The notes under the pieces are model-generated. The model made no database searches, had not been told where the DNA came from, and worked only from the letters and a program-made list of their open reading frames with translations. Shown one piece after another: positions 36,665 to 44,579 of a DNA stretch of 64,000 nt (the stretch's first letter is position 1; each line of letters begins with the position of its first letter). The position numbers and the translations under genes were made by a program. The stretch comes from Glutamicibacter mishrai (GTDB lineage: Bacteria; Actinomycetota; Actinomycetes; Actinomycetales; Micrococcaceae), in contig NZ_CP032549.1 in assembly GCF_012221945.1 (NCBI RefSeq), positions 2,170,001 to 2,234,000 of the forward strand. The letters run 5' to 3'.

Positions 36665-36679
36665 TCTCATTGAATGAGA
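36665..36679. promoter_or_regulatory. Perfect 15-bp palindrome between pobA and the DUF3237 gene
   Basis: TCTCATT-G-AATGAGA, 73 bases upstream of pobA. It is an operator candidate for the pob-pca operon, probably for one of the two IclR regulators nearby. The half-site differs from the GTTC-N7-GAAC sites at 39.3 kb. Confidence 0.5.
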
Positions 36680-36752
36680 AATATGCCTGGTTCTGGTCGA
36701 ATAATTGACCACCTAGGTAACATCGGTGGCAACTCGGAAAGGACTTATCAAA

Positions 36753-37223
36753 GTGCGTTACCCAACCCCGCCGGCCTTGGAATTTGTGGCATCAATCGAA
36801 GTCGAAGTCAGCGAAACCATCACCATCGGCACCACTGCGCAAGGGATGCGCAGGGTGGCGCCGATTCGTGGCGGTACGGTTTCAGGCCCCGGAATTTCCG
36901 GTCGAGTGCTGGATGCCGGCGCAGATTTCCAACGCTACCCAAGCGAAGACCTTGGGTTGTTGGAAGCGAACTACGTGTTGGAGCTGCATGACGGGCATCG
37001 AATTCTGGTGGAAAACCGTGCGATGCGCGTAGCTACTGCCCAGGACCTAGCCAGCATGATGGCCGGCGAGCACGTGGATCCACGCCGAGTGTATTTCCGC
37101 TGCGTCCCGTCACTGTCCGCCGACGAATCTGGGCCATATGCCTGGATGAATCGGATGCTCTTTCTGGGCACCGGAGAACGCCGGCCAGAAGGTGTGCGCA
37201 TCGACGTATTCCGCGTGAAATAG
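36753..37223 (+). CDS. DUF3237-family protein
   Basis: About 156 residues, matching the DUF3237 / UPF0311 family: ALEFVASIEVEVSETITIGTTAQGMRRVAPIRGGTVSGPGISGRVLDAGADFQR, then LLEANYVLELHDGHRILVENRAMR. The family's function is not established, though members often sit in aromatic-degradation loci. The frame is open from GTG 36726, but GTG 36753 has GGAAAGGA about 10 bases upstream and I take it as the start. It is divergent from pobA and could share its control. Confidence 0.8.
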   Translation: MRYPTPPALEFVASIEVEVSETITIGTTAQGMRRVAPIRGGTVSGPGISGRVLDAGADFQRYPSEDLGLLEANYVLELHDGHRILVENRAMRVATAQDLASMMAGEHVDPRRVYFRCVPSLSADESGPYAWMNRMLFLGTGERRPEGVRIDVFRVK

Positions 37224-37238
37224 CGTGCCGAACTATCG

Positions 37239-37982
37239 TTAAGACCTAGCGCCCAGCGCGCGGGAAATGCCGCGCGCTGCGGTGCGCAAGGCTAGTGCCA
37301 CCGACTGCAAAGTATCGGACTCACGCGGAACCACCACTGAAAGCACAGCAATTTGGTAACCCGACTCATCAAGGATGGGGGCTGCCGCTCCCGTGGTTTC
37401 CGGATCGATGAATCCATCAAAGGAAGCAAAACCGTTGCGTCGTATCTCCGCCATTTCGGCCCGAAAATTCGGATGGGTGGCGGCCATCAACTCCCTGTGC
37501 CGTTCTAAGAAACCGTGAATGACCTCTGGGCGTGAAAACGCCAGCAAGGCCATGCCCATGGACGTGCGATGCACCGGCATGCGGCCCGCGACATTGGCCT
37601 GGTTGACGACCGAACCTGGGCGCGAAAGCCGCTCGATAATCAGCACTTCATCCTGGTGCAGGACCGATAACTGGGTGTTCTGCCCGATGAGCTGATTGAT
37701 ATCTTCCATGAACGGCATCGCGGCGGTGCGTAAATCCTGCGTGGTCGCGCTTCTGTTGGCGAGCTCCCAAAGTCGCAGGCCCAGCCGAACGTTTCCCGAG
37801 TTATCCCGAGCCAGCAAGTCATGGCTGACCAGCTCATCAAGCAACCGGTACATCGTTGCTTTCGGGATGTCGGCGCGATGGGCCAGACTACTGACGCTTA
37901 ATGAAGGATTATTCGCGTCAAAGGAATCAAGGATCCGCACCAGGCGGTCCAGCATTGAATCCCCGCTAGGAGAATTGGCCAT
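37239..37982 (-). CDS. IclR-family transcriptional regulator (aromatic catabolism)
   Basis: A 247-residue IclR-type protein. An N-terminal winged helix (LSVSSLAHRADIPKATMYRLLDELVSHDLL) is followed by the ligand-binding IclR domain (VLHQDEVLIIERLSRPGSVVNQANVAGRMPVHRTSMGMALLAFSRPEVIHGFL). It follows the PcaK-like gene by 9 bases on the same strand. It may control pcaK, pobA or both. It is distinct from the IclR protein at 42.0 kb. Confidence 0.88.
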   Translation of the reverse strand: MANSPSGDSMLDRLVRILDSFDANNPSLSVSSLAHRADIPKATMYRLLDELVSHDLLARDNSGNVRLGLRLWELANRSATTQDLRTAAMPFMEDINQLIGQNTQLSVLHQDEVLIIERLSRPGSVVNQANVAGRMPVHRTSMGMALLAFSRPEVIHGFLERHRELMAATHPNFRAEMAEIRRNGFASFDGFIDPETTGAAAPILDESGYQIAVLSVVVPRESDTLQSVALALRTAARGISRALGARS

Positions 37983-37991
37983 GGAACAACT

Positions 37992-39185
37992 CTAACCACG
38001 CTGTGGCTTCGGGATCTGGGCAATAACCAGAACCGCCAGCAGCGCCGCACCACCGTAGAGGAAGAATGCGCCCGGGTAGGCGGTACCGGAGGCGACCATC
38101 AAACCGGTGATGTATGGGCCGATGATGGCGCCAAAGCGGCCGATGCCCGAGGCCAGACCGATGCCGGTAGCCACCAAATTGCGTGGGTAAACGTGCCCGG
38201 CGAAGGCGTACATCAGGCACTGGGCGGAGAAGACGAATACGCCGGTGACAAAGAGGACTGCGGTCAGAAGCGCCTGGCTTCCAAAAGGTATCGCCAGCAC
38301 CAGAAGCAGTACTGCAGCAGCGGCGAACCAGATGAGCGAGACGAGTTTGATCCCCTTGGAATCGGCAGCATAGGCGCTAATGAATAGGCCTGCGATTGCG
38401 CCTAGATTCAGCACAAAGAGCATGGTTAGCGAGTCGGCGACCGGGTAGCCAGCGGCGCCCATGATTTTGGGCAGCCAGGCGTTCAGTCCGTAAACCAGGA
38501 CCAGACCCATAAATGCGGCAATCCATAAACCGATCGAGGTGCGTAGATATTGCGGCTTGAGTACATCGGAGATCGAGGTGCGTTCACTGCTTGAAACAAC
38601 TTCGCTTTCGGGAAGCTTGAACCAGAGCAAAGCCAGTAAGGCCAGGCCCAGCCCGCCACCTAGGAAGTACAGCACGGACCAGTGCACCCCGGCGGCCTTG
38701 CCAGCCAACGAGGCCAACACCGCGCCGAGGTGGTAGCCGACCATCGGCAGGTTATTGGCCAGTGCACGCCGCCCCACTGGAGCGTTCTCCTGCATTAAGG
38801 CCAGGGCTACCGGCATGCAACCACCAAGGCCAAGACCGGCGATAAACCGGAACAGCCCCATCAAGAAAGCGCTGGGCAGGAACGGGAAGAGCAGGGTGAA
38901 CACCGAAAAGACGAGCACGGCAATCAGCAACGGTCGGCGCCGTCCAAAGCGGTCGGCCAACCGCCCCATGGTTGCCGCGCCAACTCCGACGCCGATCAGC
39001 GAAAAGGTATTAACCCAGTTCATTTCGCTGACGCTGAATCCGCCAACGCCTGGATCGGTCAGCACCGGGATGGTGGCGCCCAGGGCGACAATGTCGTATC
39101 CCTCAAAGACCACGATGAAGAAGCATAAGGCGGCGATCCAGCCGCCGAGCTTACGTTGTTGAGTTTCAGCTGTTGCCGAAGACAT
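37992..39185 (-). CDS. pcaK: PcaK-like aromatic acid:H+ symporter (AAHS family MFS)
   Basis: A 12-helix transporter of about 397 residues. The AAHS signature regions are visible: FFIVVFEGYDIVALGATIPVL in TM1 and RLADRFGRRRPLLIAVLVFSVFTLLFP in loop 2-3. It probably imports 4-hydroxybenzoate or protocatechuate. ATG 39185 is preceded by AAAGGGG at good distance; the ATG at 39206 is not. It is cotranscribed with the IclR gene and divergent from pcaF, with three GTTC-N7-GAAC palindromes in between. Confidence 0.88.
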   Translation of the reverse strand: MSSATAETQQRKLGGWIAALCFFIVVFEGYDIVALGATIPVLTDPGVGGFSVSEMNWVNTFSLIGVGVGAATMGRLADRFGRRRPLLIAVLVFSVFTLLFPFLPSAFLMGLFRFIAGLGLGGCMPVALALMQENAPVGRRALANNLPMVGYHLGAVLASLAGKAAGVHWSVLYFLGGGLGLALLALLWFKLPESEVVSSSERTSISDVLKPQYLRTSIGLWIAAFMGLVLVYGLNAWLPKIMGAAGYPVADSLTMLFVLNLGAIAGLFISAYAADSKGIKLVSLIWFAAAAVLLLVLAIPFGSQALLTAVLFVTGVFVFSAQCLMYAFAGHVYPRNLVATGIGLASGIGRFGAIIGPYITGLMVASGTAYPGAFFLYGGAALLAVLVIAQIPKPQRG

Positions 39186-39274
39186 GAGTCGCCCCTTTGA
39201 GATCATGCAAATGTGATGCGTGACTCATTGCACGCAGTGGTGATCCTAGCACTAATTTCGCAATGCGCACCAGT

Positions 39275-39289
39275 GTTCGTTGAGTGAAC
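39275..39289. promoter_or_regulatory. GTTC-N7-GAAC palindrome near pcaK
   Basis: GTTCGTTGAGTGAAC, 90 bases upstream of pcaK. The outer four bases of each half-site match those of the two sites at 39331-39364. Confidence 0.5.
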
Positions 39290-39330
39290 TTTTTGAGAAT
39301 CTCTTGATTGAGTTTGCAGCGACTGATAAA

Positions 39331-39364
39331 GTTCATATCACGAACTTAAGTTCACATCGTGAAC
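39331..39364. promoter_or_regulatory. Two tandem GTTC-N7-GAAC palindromes before pcaF
   Basis: GTTCATATCACGAAC at 39331-39345 and the fully symmetric GTTCACATCGTGAAC at 39350-39364, 19 bp apart centre to centre. They follow an AT-rich TGATAAA element and lie 28 bases from the pcaF start, so a bound regulator would overlap the transcription start. IclR regulators of pca genes bind palindromes of this length. Confidence 0.65.
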
Positions 39365-39391
39365 ATCCTTCAGCAACGGAGCAGTGAGACT

Positions 39392-40603
39392 ATGCAGCAG
39401 GCGTACCTGTACGACGCAATTCGCACCCCCTTCGGCAAGATCGGCGGAGCATTATCGAGTCACCGGCCCGATGACCTCGCCGCGCACGTGGTGCGTGAAC
39501 TGGTAGCCCGTTCGCCCAAGCTTGATGTGAACAGGATCGACGAATCCATCTTCGGTAACGCCAATGGCGCCGGCGAGGAAAATCGCAATGTCGCCCGCAT
39601 GGCCACCTTGCTGGCCGGGCTTCCCACTTCGCTGCCCGGCACCACCATGAACCGCCTCTGCGGCTCCTCGCTGGATGCCTCGATCGCAGCTTCCCGCCAG
39701 GTCGCCACCGGCGATGCCGACCTGATTCTGGTCGGCGGCGTGGAATCGATGAGCCGCGCCCCATGGGTGCTGCCAAAAACCGAACGCCCCTTCCCGGTGA
39801 GCAACCTGGAACTGGCCAACACCACGCTGGGCTGGCGCCTGGTCAACCCCGCCATGCCGGGCGAGTGGACCGTCTCGCTGGGCGAGGCCACCGAGCAGCT
39901 GCGCGAAAAACACAACATCTCCCGCGAAGACCAGGACGAATTCTCCGCCCTCTCGCACCAGCAGGCAGCCGCCGCGTGGGATGCCGGCAAGTATGACAAC
40001 CTGGTGGTGCCGGTGCCACCGGCCACCAAGCGCGGTAGTGAGGTCACTCGCGACGAGTCCATCCGCGCCGACTCCACCGCGCAGGCCCTGTCGCAGCTTC
40101 GCACCGTCTTCCGCACCGGAGAGAGCGCCACCGTCACCGCAGGCAATGCCTCGCCAATGAATGACGGCGCCTCGGCGGCCTTCATCGGTTCGGAAAGGGG
40201 CGGCGAGCTGCTAGGGCAGGAACCTATCGCGCGCATCGTCTCCAATGGCGCCTTTGCCCTGGAGCCGCAGTTCTTCGGTTTCGCCCCGGTCGAGGCCGCC
40301 AATAAGGCCCTGGCCAAGGCTGGCCTGAAGTGGTCGGATATCGCCGCGGTTGAACTGAACGAAGCCTTCGCGGCCCAGTCACTGGCCTGCATCCGCGCCT
40401 GGGATATTGACCCAACAATCCTCAACGCTTGGGGTGGAGCGATCGCCATCGGCCACCCGCTGGGAGCTTCCGGCCTTCGCATTCTGGGAACCCTAGCCCG
40501 CCACCTAGAAGAAACCGGCGAGCGCTACGGGCTGGCTGCCATCTGCATCGGCGTGGGCCAGGGCCTTGCCGTGGTCATCGAAAACGTCAACGCTACCAAG
40601 TAG
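39392..40603 (+). CDS. pcaF: Beta-ketoadipyl-CoA thiolase
   Basis: A 403-residue thiolase that splits beta-ketoadipyl-CoA into succinyl-CoA and acetyl-CoA. The acyl-binding Cys lies in TTMNRLCGSSLDASIAA, the second His in GGAIAIGHPLGASGLRI and the second Cys in LAAICIGVGQGLAVV. The start MQQAYLYDAIRTPFGK at 39392 is conserved; the ATG-like start at 39359 would begin inside the operator. It heads the pcaFIJ operon. Confidence 0.93.
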   Translation: MQQAYLYDAIRTPFGKIGGALSSHRPDDLAAHVVRELVARSPKLDVNRIDESIFGNANGAGEENRNVARMATLLAGLPTSLPGTTMNRLCGSSLDASIAASRQVATGDADLILVGGVESMSRAPWVLPKTERPFPVSNLELANTTLGWRLVNPAMPGEWTVSLGEATEQLREKHNISREDQDEFSALSHQQAAAAWDAGKYDNLVVPVPPATKRGSEVTRDESIRADSTAQALSQLRTVFRTGESATVTAGNASPMNDGASAAFIGSERGGELLGQEPIARIVSNGAFALEPQFFGFAPVEAANKALAKAGLKWSDIAAVELNEAFAAQSLACIRAWDIDPTILNAWGGAIAIGHPLGASGLRILGTLARHLEETGERYGLAAICIGVGQGLAVVIENVNATK

Positions 40604-40621
40604 CTTCGAAAGGACTTCATC

Positions 40622-41293
40622 ATGGCACCACGTATTGCCAGCTCAGTGGCCGATGCTGTCGCAGAAATCAGTGACGGCTCGACCATCCTGATCGGCGGCT
40701 TCGGCAATGCCGGCCAGCCCATGGAGCTCATTGACGCGCTCATGGATTGCGGCGCCACCGACCTGACCGTGGTCAATAACAACGCCGGTCAAGCCGATGC
40801 GGGTCTGGCGCTGCTGATCAAGGAACGCCGGGTCAAGAAGATCATCTGTTCCTTCCCGCGCCAGTCCGACTCATGGCACTTCGATGAGGCCTACCGCGCC
40901 GGCGAGATCGAGCTAGAACTAGTTCCGCAGGGCAACCTGGCTGAGCGCATCCGCGCTGCCGGGGCCGGCATCGGCGGGTTCTTCACCCCTACCGGGTATG
41001 GAACCCTACTGGCTGAAGGCAAGGAAACCCGTGTGATTGACGGCAAGGGTTACGTTTTGGAAACGCCGATCCACGCCGACTTCGCTTTGATCAAGGCGCT
41101 GAAGGCCGACACCTTTGGCAACCTGGTGTACCGCAAGACCGCGCGGAACTTTGGCCCGATCATGGCCACCGCCGCCAAGGCAGCCATCGTGCAGGTGGAT
41201 GAAGTGGTCGAGGTCGGAAGCATCGATCCGGAACATGTGATCACCCCGGGGATCTATGTGGACACCGTGGTAGCTCTTGGAGGAGAAAAATAA
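40622..41293 (+). CDS. pcaI: 3-oxoadipate CoA-transferase subunit A
   Basis: A 223-residue alpha subunit of the transferase that activates beta-ketoadipate with succinyl-CoA. It has the family I signature GSTILIGGFGNAGQPMELIDALMDCGATDLTVVNNNAG and the GxGGFFTPTGYGT loop. An AAAGGA ribosome site lies about 7 bases before ATG 40622. Its stop codon overlaps the pcaJ start by one base. Confidence 0.93.
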   Translation: MAPRIASSVADAVAEISDGSTILIGGFGNAGQPMELIDALMDCGATDLTVVNNNAGQADAGLALLIKERRVKKIICSFPRQSDSWHFDEAYRAGEIELELVPQGNLAERIRAAGAGIGGFFTPTGYGTLLAEGKETRVIDGKGYVLETPIHADFALIKALKADTFGNLVYRKTARNFGPIMATAAKAAIVQVDEVVEVGSIDPEHVITPGIYVDTVVALGGEK

Positions 41294-41949
41294 TGACTGA
41301 AACGCGCACCACCGAAGACAAATTGACCCGCGATGAAATGGCGCAATTGGTAGCCCGCGATATTCCCGCCGGAGCCTTCGTGAACCTAGGCATCGGCCAG
41401 CCGACCAACGTCTCCAACTTCCTCACCGCGCAGCAGGGAGTCACCCTACACACCGAAAACGGCATGCTCGGCATGGGACCGGTGGCTAGGGGCGAGGACA
41501 TCGATGAGGACCTGATCAACGCCGGCAAGATCCCGGTGACCGAACTGCCAGGAGCCGCCTACTTCCACCATGCCGATTCCTTCGCGATGATGCGCGGCGG
41601 CCACCTGGATGTCTGTGTGCTCGGCGCCTTCCAGATTTCCGAAGATGGCGATTTGGCCAACTGGCACACCGGAGCCGAGGGTGCGATTCCGGCCGTCGGC
41701 GGCGCCATGGATTTGGCCATCGGGGCCAAGGCGACCTGGGTGATGATGAGTCTGTTCACCAAGACCGGCGAATCGAAACTGGTAAAAACCCTGAGTTATC
41801 CGGTCACCGGGCTGGGCTGCGTTTCGCGGATTTACACCGAGGTGGCCGTCTTTGAGCTGCGCGATTCCAAGGTTTTTGTCCGCTCGGTGCACGGCATCAG
41901 CTTTGATGAATTGCAGGCGAAGGTCCCGGTAGAACTGACCTGGGCCTAG
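41293..41949 (+). CDS. pcaJ: 3-oxoadipate CoA-transferase subunit B
   Basis: A 218-residue beta subunit. The catalytic Glu lies in TLHTENGMLGMGP, the conserved region of family I CoA-transferases. GGHLDVCVLGAFQISEDGDLANW and the KMVKG-like region also fit. It is translationally coupled to pcaI (TAATG). The IclR gene follows after 51 bases that hold a 25-bp imperfect palindrome. Confidence 0.93.
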   Translation: MTETRTTEDKLTRDEMAQLVARDIPAGAFVNLGIGQPTNVSNFLTAQQGVTLHTENGMLGMGPVARGEDIDEDLINAGKIPVTELPGAAYFHHADSFAMMRGGHLDVCVLGAFQISEDGDLANWHTGAEGAIPAVGGAMDLAIGAKATWVMMSLFTKTGESKLVKTLSYPVTGLGCVSRIYTEVAVFELRDSKVFVRSVHGISFDELQAKVPVELTWA

Positions 41950-41959
41950 AGACACAGTA

Positions 41960-41984
41960 GATTAGTGGGGAGTCCCCTCTAATC
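41960..41984. promoter_or_regulatory. 25-bp imperfect palindrome before the IclR regulator gene
   Basis: Twelve-base arms GATTAGTGGGGA (41960-41971) and TCCCCTCTAATC (41973-41984) with one mismatch and a single central base. The absence of a loop argues for a protein-binding site. It lies 20 bases upstream of the regulator start, so autoregulation is possible. Confidence 0.45.
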
Positions 41985-42003
41985 AGTGTGTGCAAGGAGT
42001 ATG

Positions 42004-42786
42004 GTGAGCGAGCAGGCAACACCTTCAACATCGGTCCAGTCCCTGGCCCGCGGATTGGCAGTGATCAGCTGCTTTGACGCGGAGCATGCTTCGATGACCC
42101 TGTCCGAGGTTGCCGCGCGCACCGAACTCTCGCGCGCCACCGCCCGCCGATTCCTACTGACCTTGCAGGAGCTGGGCTACGTGCGCTCGGACGGGAAGCA
42201 CTTTGAATTGACGTCCAAGGTGCTGCAGTTGGGCTACTCCTATCTCTCCAGCGCCACCTTGCCCCAGCTGATCGAGCCGGTGCTGGAGGACTTGTCGGCC
42301 AAGGTGCATGAGTCCGCCTCCGCGTCGGTGCTTGATGGCTCTGAGATTGTGTATATCGCTCGGGTTCATACCCGATCGATTATGCGCGTTGGCATCTCGG
42401 TGGGCACCCGATTCCCAGCGGCCAATACCTCGATGGGCCGAGTGCTATTGGCCTTCGGCTCAGAAGAACTTCGCGAGAAAATTCTCGCCGAAGGTTTTGC
42501 CTCGCGCACCGGGCTGGGTATCAAGACGGCAGCAGCCCTGCGCGAGGAACTGGAACAGATCCGCACGCAGGGCTACGCAGTGGTTGATCAAGAGCTAGAA
42601 ATTGGGCTGCGCTCGGTGGCGGTTCCGATCTACAACGCCGACGGTACGGTGGCTGCCGCCATGAACGTGTCGATGAGTGTACATCCGGCCAGCGAGCAAT
42701 CAGCTAACGAAGCGGCACAAGCCATCCTGCCCGCGCTGCATCAGGCCGCCACGCAGGTGCGCGAAGCCTTGGCTTCTAGTCGCTAA
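42004..42786 (+). CDS. pcaR: IclR-family regulator of the beta-ketoadipate pathway (PcaR/PcaU type)
   Basis: About 260 residues. The winged helix is MTLSEVAARTELSRATARRFLLTLQELGYVRSDG. The effector domain matches PcaR/PcaU-type proteins in SASASVLDGSEIVYIARVHTRSIMRVGISVGTRFPAANTSMGRVLLAF. An AAGGAG site ends 4 bases before GTG 42004, better than the adjacent ATG 42001. It follows pcaJ and probably controls pcaFIJ and perhaps the other pca genes. Its stop abuts that of the convergent lipase gene. Confidence 0.85.
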   Translation: MSEQATPSTSVQSLARGLAVISCFDAEHASMTLSEVAARTELSRATARRFLLTLQELGYVRSDGKHFELTSKVLQLGYSYLSSATLPQLIEPVLEDLSAKVHESASASVLDGSEIVYIARVHTRSIMRVGISVGTRFPAANTSMGRVLLAFGSEELREKILAEGFASRTGLGIKTAAALREELEQIRTQGYAVVDQELEIGLRSVAVPIYNADGTVAAAMNVSMSVHPASEQSANEAAQAILPALHQAATQVREALASSR

Positions 42787-43674
42787 TTAGATCGTGCACG
42801 ATGGGCGGTAGGCCCGGTCCGCCGGCCCTTCGGTGCTCAGTGCGTTGAGTACTAGCCGGTGCATTACCGGGTCGTGGTTGATCCCGACATGTCCAGATAG
42901 ATCCAGTGGACATTTATCTTGGATCAGGATGTTGGTGACATGCTCCGGGGGGCCGTCGAGGAACTGGGAGCGGTACGGGGTGACAACTTCGTCGTACTTC
43001 GTAGCAATGACGGTATAATCAGGTCCTTTGACCGTATCGCCGATCGAGTTCAACTCGGTGAGGAATTCGCTGCCGGCTACCTGATCCATACACGCGTCGC
43101 AAGCAACAGCGCCGACAACGTTGATCAGTGTCATTCCTGTGCTGGAAGGGACAATGACACCTTGGGTGCCGTGGCTCGAAGGGGAGATGGCAACAAAGTC
43201 ATTCACGTACTTCGCCCCACCCAGATGTCCCATATACCAGCGAGGCATCATCCCTCCTTGGCTGTGCCCGACCATATCGACCTTGGAAGCACCGCTCGCT
43301 GCGCGTACCTTGTCGACAAAGTCGCCCAGCTGTGCCGCTGATTTCCTGATATCGCCGGTGCCCGGAAGGCCACTTTCAAGGCCGTAGTTCAGGGCGTAAA
43401 CGCAGTAGCCTTGGGCCTTGAGCGTTGGTGAAAGGGTTAGCCAATTATCGGCCATGGTTTCAAAAGTTCCGTGGACCAGGACTACCGGACGCGGATGCTT
43501 CGCGCTGGGCTCGCAATTCCAGTCATTCGCGCCCAAGGGGCTGATGTTTAGCGAAGCGGTGCTGGTGCTCTGGGCTTGAGCGGAATTTCCGGAAATTGGT
43601 GAGATCACGGGTGCGCCAAACGTAGCTGCAGCCAGGCATAGCGCGGCTAGTCCGGAGAAAATGCGTCGTTGCAT
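42787..43674 (-). CDS. Secreted lipase/esterase of the alpha/beta-hydrolase fold
   Basis: About 295 residues with a signal peptide (MQRRIFSGLAALCLAAATFGAPV, cleavage near NSAQAQ). The oxyanion strand is PVVLVHGTFETMADNW and the nucleophile elbow is VDMVGHSQGGMMPRWYM. A catalytic His is likely in SGHVGINHDP. Two pairs of Cys (VACDACM and others) may form disulfides outside the cell. The frame is open from 43743, but ATG 43674 has GAAGGA upstream and starts the signal peptide. A CRP-like site lies 56 bases upstream. Confidence 0.87.
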   Translation of the reverse strand: MQRRIFSGLAALCLAAATFGAPVISPISGNSAQAQSTSTASLNISPLGANDWNCEPSAKHPRPVVLVHGTFETMADNWLTLSPTLKAQGYCVYALNYGLESGLPGTGDIRKSAAQLGDFVDKVRAASGASKVDMVGHSQGGMMPRWYMGHLGGAKYVNDFVAISPSSHGTQGVIVPSSTGMTLINVVGAVACDACMDQVAGSEFLTELNSIGDTVKGPDYTVIATKYDEVVTPYRSQFLDGPPEHVTNILIQDKCPLDLSGHVGINHDPVMHRLVLNALSTEGPADRAYRPSCTI

Positions 43675-43729
43675 GATGTCCTTCGGTGGAAGTGATGATG
43701 GACTACCCATCGTTACCGGTGAGTAGTTA

Positions 43730-43743
43730 GTGATCATGATCAC
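43730..43743. promoter_or_regulatory. GTGA-N6-TCAC palindrome (CRP/GlxR-like)
   Basis: GTGATCATGATCAC, a perfect 14-bp palindrome with the core of the CRP/GlxR consensus TGTGAN6TCACA. It lies 56 bases upstream of the secreted lipase and 79 bases upstream of the divergent esterase. Confidence 0.5.
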
Positions 43744-43821
43744 AGTTGTTGTGGATTCTGTCTACAACTCCGGGGGGTCGGGGTAATGAGCGGGGGAGAA
43801 TTTACTTGTAGCTTCAACTAA

Positions 43822-44517
43822 ATGAGTTATGCTGAGTTAGAAAGATTTCCCAACGATCACACAGGGGTGCGCCTAAGCATGGCTCGGCAACTTGACGATG
43901 TGCGCAGTGCGCAATGGAGTAGTAATCCTGAATCCGGGGCGATCGTGCTCTTCTTGCACGGCTTTGGATCTAACGAGCATGACCTGAGTACCTTGGCTGA
44001 ACCGCTGGACCTAGGACTGCCTTGGGCCTCACTCCGCGCGCCGTTAGAACTGGGGCATGGAGGTGCAGCATGGTTCCAAATCACCACTCCCGGTGCGCCT
44101 GATGCGGCGCCCGTGGAACTGGCAACCGACATGATTTGGGGCTGGGTAGAGGCGAACCTTGACCCTGACATCAAGATCATTCCCATCGGCTTCTCGCAGG
44201 GCGGACTGATGGCCAGTCAACTACTACGTACCCGTCCCGAGCGTGTGGTTGCAACGACGATTCTCGGCGGATTTGTGCTCGGCGCCGACCAGCCGGGTGA
44301 CGAGATTCTTGCTGAGCAGCGTCCGGGTGTCTTTTGGGGCCGAGGCCAGCAGGACCAAGTTATTGCTCCGGTGGCCATTGATCGGACAACTCAGTTCTTG
44401 CCACAACATTCCACCTTGACCGAGCGCACTTATCCAGGCTTGGCGCACGGAATCAACGCAGATGAACTCTTGGATGTTCGCTCGCATGTGACGAGCCAAT
44501 TGACTATCGGCAAATAA
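43822..44517 (+). CDS. Phospholipase/carboxylesterase-family hydrolase
   Basis: A 231-residue cytoplasmic alpha/beta-hydrolase. The nucleophile lies in IPIGFSQGGLMASQLL, the oxyanion strand is IVLFLHGFGSNEHDLSTLAEPL, and the catalytic Asp and His are likely in WGRGQQDQVI and YPGLAHGIN. The size and motifs fit the YpfH/carboxylesterase family. It is divergent from the secreted lipase. Confidence 0.85.
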   Translation: MSYAELERFPNDHTGVRLSMARQLDDVRSAQWSSNPESGAIVLFLHGFGSNEHDLSTLAEPLDLGLPWASLRAPLELGHGGAAWFQITTPGAPDAAPVELATDMIWGWVEANLDPDIKIIPIGFSQGGLMASQLLRTRPERVVATTILGGFVLGADQPGDEILAEQRPGVFWGRGQQDQVIAPVAIDRTTQFLPQHSTLTERTYPGLAHGINADELLDVRSHVTSQLTIGK

Positions 44518-44560
44518 AAACGTCGCCAGTAGCTCACCGTGCGGTGAATGACTGGCGACG
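44511..44560 (-). terminator. Terminator between convergent esterase and membrane protein genes
   Basis: Outer 10-bp stem CGTCGCCAGT (44521-44530) with its complement at 44551-44560, plus an inner 6-bp stem TCACCG/CGGTGA. On the reverse strand it is followed by TTTTTATTTG. It can also end the rightward esterase transcript. Confidence 0.82.
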
Positions 44561-44579
44561 AGTATCGGTAGGAAGCGGA

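Noticed and set aside
39460-40482. 340-residue leftward frame over pcaF
   Set aside because: Antisense of a strongly supported thiolase; no recognisable domain.
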